A stretch of 9,752 nucleotides of DNA from the NCBI GenBank assembly GCA_903874585.1, contig CAIQSY010000145.1:1-9752 (forward strand). Direction: 5' to 3'. Source of the DNA: an uncultured Chlorobiaceae bacterium (GTDB lineage Bacteria > Bacteroidota > Chlorobiia > Chlorobiales > Chlorobiaceae). Below are positions 7,106-9,752 of the stretch, one piece after another. The number at the start of each line of letters is the position of its first letter. Within the stretch, counting starts at the first letter, position 1. The notes under the pieces were generated by a model, which was given only the letters and a program-made list of their open reading frames with translations, was not told the origin of the DNA and searched no databases. Made by a program: the position numbers and the translations under genes.

Positions 7106-7357
7106 ATGTTTACGCACGTTACACAAGCCAGATATTGTGGTGACTACAAAGTGTGGCTCTCATTCAATGACGGAGCGGAAGGTGAGATTGATTTGTCTTC
7201 CGAGTTGTATGGTGAACTCTTTGAACCACTCAAAGACAAGGAGTTTTTCAGCTCTTTCAGCTTGGAAGGGCATACACTTTCGTGGAGTAACGGCGCTGAT
7301 TTTGCGCCAGAATTTTTACGAGAGCAGCTTGCTGCTCAGGCTGTTTTCGCTCAATAA
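7106..7357 (+). CDS. DUF2442 family protein
   Basis: The 83-residue product fits DUF2442: a beta-rich start (MFTHVTQARY), a strand with WLSFNDGAEGEIDL at 17-30, a segment LFEPLKDKEFFSSFSLE, and the family signature W-SNGADFAPEFL at 60-71. Some family members are fused to a helix-turn-helix domain; this one is not. Its ATG comes 3 bp after the DUF4160 stop. GGAG at 7096-7099, inside the upstream gene, is a good ribosome site at 6 bp, so the two are co-transcribed and probably translationally coupled. In this gene order it is usually taken as the partner, possibly antitoxin, of DUF4160; no experiment that I know establishes this. Confidence 0.9.
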   Translation: MFTHVTQARYCGDYKVWLSFNDGAEGEIDLSSELYGELFEPLKDKEFFSSFSLEGHTLSWSNGADFAPEFLREQLAAQAVFAQ

Positions 7358-7649
7358 CATCTCTCGCCTTACGACCATCACTCAACCTGGAGAGGCGGTG
7401 CTGAAAGCGGAGCAGCCGTGCGGTTTTCCAATCTTTTTGAGCAGCTCTGCCAGTGCAATGTTGGCGGAGAGGCGTGGCTCCTGAAACTCCTTGTTGTTGC
7501 GCCGCCAGAAAATTCCTCAGTCGAAAGGACTTGTCGGAGAGTTGCTTTATTTGCTTTGCCGCGGATGATGTTCAGTTGATGATGGAAATTGGGACGAGCA
7601 GCGCCTCTCGCAGGCCTGCTCACAAGCCGCTGTGAAACTCTCGAACTCG
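7358..7649. other. non-coding junction between the DUF2442 gene and the mfd 3' end
   Basis: These 292 bp lie between convergent genes. I see no convincing gene on either strand; the overlapping frames of about 60-80 codons have mutually contradictory, low-complexity compositions. GGAGAGGCG occurs at 7389-7397 and 7466-7474, with the core GAGAGGCG inverted at 7602-7609. A weak stem (GGTGCT at 7397-7402 with AGCA-G-CC at 7411-7417) is not followed by a good T-tract. A minus-strand frame at 7382-7516 has protein-like composition and might be a decayed gene tail. No clear terminator for either flanking gene was found. Confidence 0.45.
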
Positions 7650-9752
7650 TTACGCCACCGCCAATTGCGACTCCTCTTCGAGCTTTTGCAGCAGCGCTCT
7701 GTAACGCTCAATAAGAGCTGGTGGCGTTGCGTCGGCAGAGGATGGATGGTGGAGCTTTAACTTCATTTTCTTTTCGATGTTGAAGCCCGGCTTGTACTCC
7801 TTCATCCACGGCTCCTGGACACAGAAAAAGAGATATTGCAGAAAATCGCGATTGGCGAAGTGCTCGCTGTTCTGATCGGGCAGCAAAATGGTGACGCTCT
7901 GCTGCTGCAGGTCAATTTTTTCGATGCCAAGCGCTGTTCCAATCAGTTTTAACTTGGCAAGCAAAAGCAGATTCGTCACCTCCTCCGGCATAGCTCCAAA
8001 GCGGTCACGCAGTTCAAGTGCAATGGCATCAAGCTGATCTGCCGACGGCGCTTTGGATATTTTGTCGTAAAACGCAAAGCGCTCATGGATGGCGGTGAGA
8101 TAGTGGTCGGGAATGAGCGCATCAAAAAAGAAGGTGATATCGCACGGCTTCTGTTTGGGGAGAACCTTGCTGCCTTCGTCTGAAAACATGTGGCTGAACT
8201 CGGTCGATTTCAGTTCGGCAACCGTCTCCTCAAGCATCTTCTGATAAAGGTCGAAGCCAAGCTCGTGGATGTAGCCCGACTGCTCCGCTCCAAGCAGATT
8301 GCCAGCGCCACGAATATCTAGGTCACGCAAGGCGATGTTGAAGCCTGAACCAAGCTCCGTAAAGCTCTCAATCACCGCCAGCCGCTGCATTGCATCTTTT
8401 TTCAACGTCTTGAGTGGCGGCGTAATGAGATAGCAATATGCTTTGCGTTCGCTACGCCCAACCCTGCCGCGCAACTGGTAGAGGTCGGAGAGCCCGAACA
8501 TGTCGGCGCGGTTGATAATGATGGTGTTAGCGTTGGAGATATCAATACCTGAGCCAATAATCGTTGTAGAAATAAGCACATCAACCTCCTTCTGCATCAC
8601 ATCCATCATAATTTTTTCCAGCTCTTTGGCGGGCAGTTGCCCATGCGCATACACAATGCGAGCCGACGGCGCCAGCTCACGGAGCGTTTTCAGCACATCC
8701 TCCAAACCAGAAATCCGATTGTGGAGAAAAAATACCTGCCCCTCACGTTGGATTTCTCTCAGGATAGCCGATTGAATCAGCGCTGAATCGTAGTCGGTGA
8801 TAACCGTCTCCACAGGCTGACGGTTTTTCGGCGGCGTCGAAACAATCGAGAGGTCACGTGCGCCAAGCATCGAAAATTGCAATGTTCGCGGAATTGGCGT
8901 CGCCGACATGGTGAGCGTATCAACGCCCGGGAACTGTTCGCGCAACTTCTCCTTCACCTCAACACCAAAATGCTGCTCCTCGTCAATCACAAGCAAGCCA
9001 AGATCCTTAAACTGCACGTCTTTTGAAACGAGACGATGCGTGCCGATAACAATATCAATCTGTCCTAAAGCAATTTTTTTGATCAGCTCCTGCTGCTCCT
9101 TGCGCGTTACAAAGCGGCTCAGCACGGCTATGGAGATGGGGAAATTCTCAAAACGCTTCGTGAATGACTCCGCATGTTGATGGGCAAGAATGGTAGTTGG
9201 CGTCAGTATGGCGACCTGTTTTTGCGACTCCACCGCCTTGAATGCCGAGCGCATGGCAATTTCGGTCTTGCCAAACCCTGCATCACCACAAATCAGGCGA
9301 TCCATCGGGTGCGGCTCCTGCATATCTTTTTTGACCTCGTTAATCGCCTTGAGCTGATCGGGCGTTTCGTCGAAAATAAACGAAGCCTCAAATTCACGCA
9401 TAAAAATGGAGTCGTGAGCAAAAGCGAAGCCGGGCTGCATTTTGCGTTGCGCGTAAACCTTGATCAGATTGATGGCAATGTCGCGAATTTTTTTGCGGAC
9501 TTTATCCTTTTTCGCCGCCCATTTGGAGCTGCCAAGTTTTGACAGCTTGGGGAGAGAACTTTCGGATGCGGTATATTTCGAGAGCAGATTGATGTTCTGC
9601 ACATTCACAAAAAGCTGATCGCCACCCTCATATTCCACCAGCACCGACTCCTGCTCGGAATTGCCAACGGTGATGGTTTCCAGCGATTTGAAAATGCCGA
9701 CGCCGTAATCCTCATGCACCACGTAATCGCCAACCTTGAGCTTCTGCAGATC
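7650..9752 (-). CDS. mfd: transcription-repair coupling factor Mfd, C-terminal part (5' end outside window)
   Basis: Mfd is a DNA translocase that removes RNA polymerase stalled at lesions and recruits UvrA for excision repair. The frame is open from the right edge to the TAA at 7652-7650, giving 700 residues; a full protein is about 1100, so the N-terminal UvrB-like region is missing. The visible part opens with LKVGDYVVHEDYGVG, the RNA-polymerase interaction domain. The translocase motor follows: Walker A GDAGFGKT at visible residues 156-163, DEEQ at 257-260, SATPIPRT at 283-290, and QLRGRVGRSE at 426-435. The remainder is the regulatory TRCF C-terminal domain. The GTG at 9722 is internal, since the conserved domain continues upstream of it. 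Motif V reads STTIIGSGIDIS rather than the commoner IIETGIDIP. The gene converges on the DUF2442 gene. Confidence 0.97.
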   Translation of the reverse strand, partial: DLQKLKVGDYVVHEDYGVGIFKSLETITVGNSEQESVLVEYEGGDQLFVNVQNINLLSKYTASESSLPKLSKLGSSKWAAKKDKVRKKIRDIAINLIKVYAQRKMQPGFAFAHDSIFMREFEASFIFDETPDQLKAINEVKKDMQEPHPMDRLICGDAGFGKTEIAMRSAFKAVESQKQVAILTPTTILAHQHAESFTKRFENFPISIAVLSRFVTRKEQQELIKKIALGQIDIVIGTHRLVSKDVQFKDLGLLVIDEEQHFGVEVKEKLREQFPGVDTLTMSATPIPRTLQFSMLGARDLSIVSTPPKNRQPVETVITDYDSALIQSAILREIQREGQVFFLHNRISGLEDVLKTLRELAPSARIVYAHGQLPAKELEKIMMDVMQKEVDVLISTTIIGSGIDISNANTIIINRADMFGLSDLYQLRGRVGRSERKAYCYLITPPLKTLKKDAMQRLAVIESFTELGSGFNIALRDLDIRGAGNLLGAEQSGYIHELGFDLYQKMLEETVAELKSTEFSHMFSDEGSKVLPKQKPCDITFFFDALIPDHYLTAIHERFAFYDKISKAPSADQLDAIALELRDRFGAMPEEVTNLLLLAKLKLIGTALGIEKIDLQQQSVTILLPDQNSEHFANRDFLQYLFFCVQEPWMKEYKPGFNIEKKMKLKLHHPSSADATPPALIERYRALLQKLEEESQLAVA

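Noticed and set aside
7378..7635. Frames of 81 (minus) and 60 (plus) codons at 7378-7635 as genes
   Set aside because: Ser/Arg/Ala-rich low-complexity translations, no recognisable domain and no ribosome site.
8402..9542. Frames of 60-122 codons on both strands within mfd
   Set aside because: They are shadows of the Mfd frame, which has a complete set of helicase motifs.
9720..9722. GTG as the start of mfd
   Set aside because: The conserved KVGDYVVHEDYG segment continues through this codon to the window edge, so the gene is truncated by the window.
1..9752. CRISPR array, tRNA or rRNA gene, insertion sequence, attachment site
   Set aside because: No regularly spaced repeats, cloverleaf-like sequence, transposase or integrase frame was seen in the window.

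Overview
The window carries core bacterial chromosomal genes interrupted by a short accessory stretch. The RecA, DusB-like dihydrouridine synthase, aspartate-semialdehyde dehydrogenase and Mfd proteins, moderate GC in the core genes and sparse Shine-Dalgarno sequences suggest a green sulfur bacterium (Chlorobi, perhaps a moderate-GC Chlorobium). This is recognition from memory, not a database result; the phylum is a reasonable guess and the species is not established.

Layout. (1) 1-1142, minus strand: 5' part of an M16 (insulinase/processing-peptidase-like) zinc protease gene, cut by the left edge. (2) 1143-1400: divergent intergenic spacer. (3) 1401-5555, plus strand: four tightly packed genes that look like one operon: an extended SDR (NAD-dependent epimerase/dehydratase-like), recA, a dus gene whose start overlaps the recA stop, and asd 10 bp after dus. 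A hairpin at 5614-5645 probably ends the transcript. (4) 5646-7649: accessory stretch, visibly more AT-rich at its centre. It holds a zinc-ribbon/membrane microprotein gene, an uncharacterised gene with a HEPN-like R-x4-H motif, and a coupled DUF4160-DUF2442 pair preceded by a leader with nested, mutually exclusive inverted repeats. It ends in about 290 bp of apparently non-coding sequence. (5) 7650-9752, minus strand: C-terminal 700 residues of Mfd, the transcription-repair coupling factor, cut by the right edge.

How the genes work together. The operon mixes functions: recombination and repair (recA), tRNA modification (dus), the aspartate-family amino-acid branch point (asd) and an SDR of unknown substrate. 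Its link is probably shared transcription rather than one pathway. RecA and Mfd are both DNA-repair proteins but lie in separate, convergent units. The most interesting part is the 2-kb islet between asd and mfd: it combines a candidate HEPN protein with a two-gene cassette organised like a toxin-antitoxin module. Function there is inferred from motifs and gene order only; nothing in the sequence proves a defence or toxin-antitoxin role.
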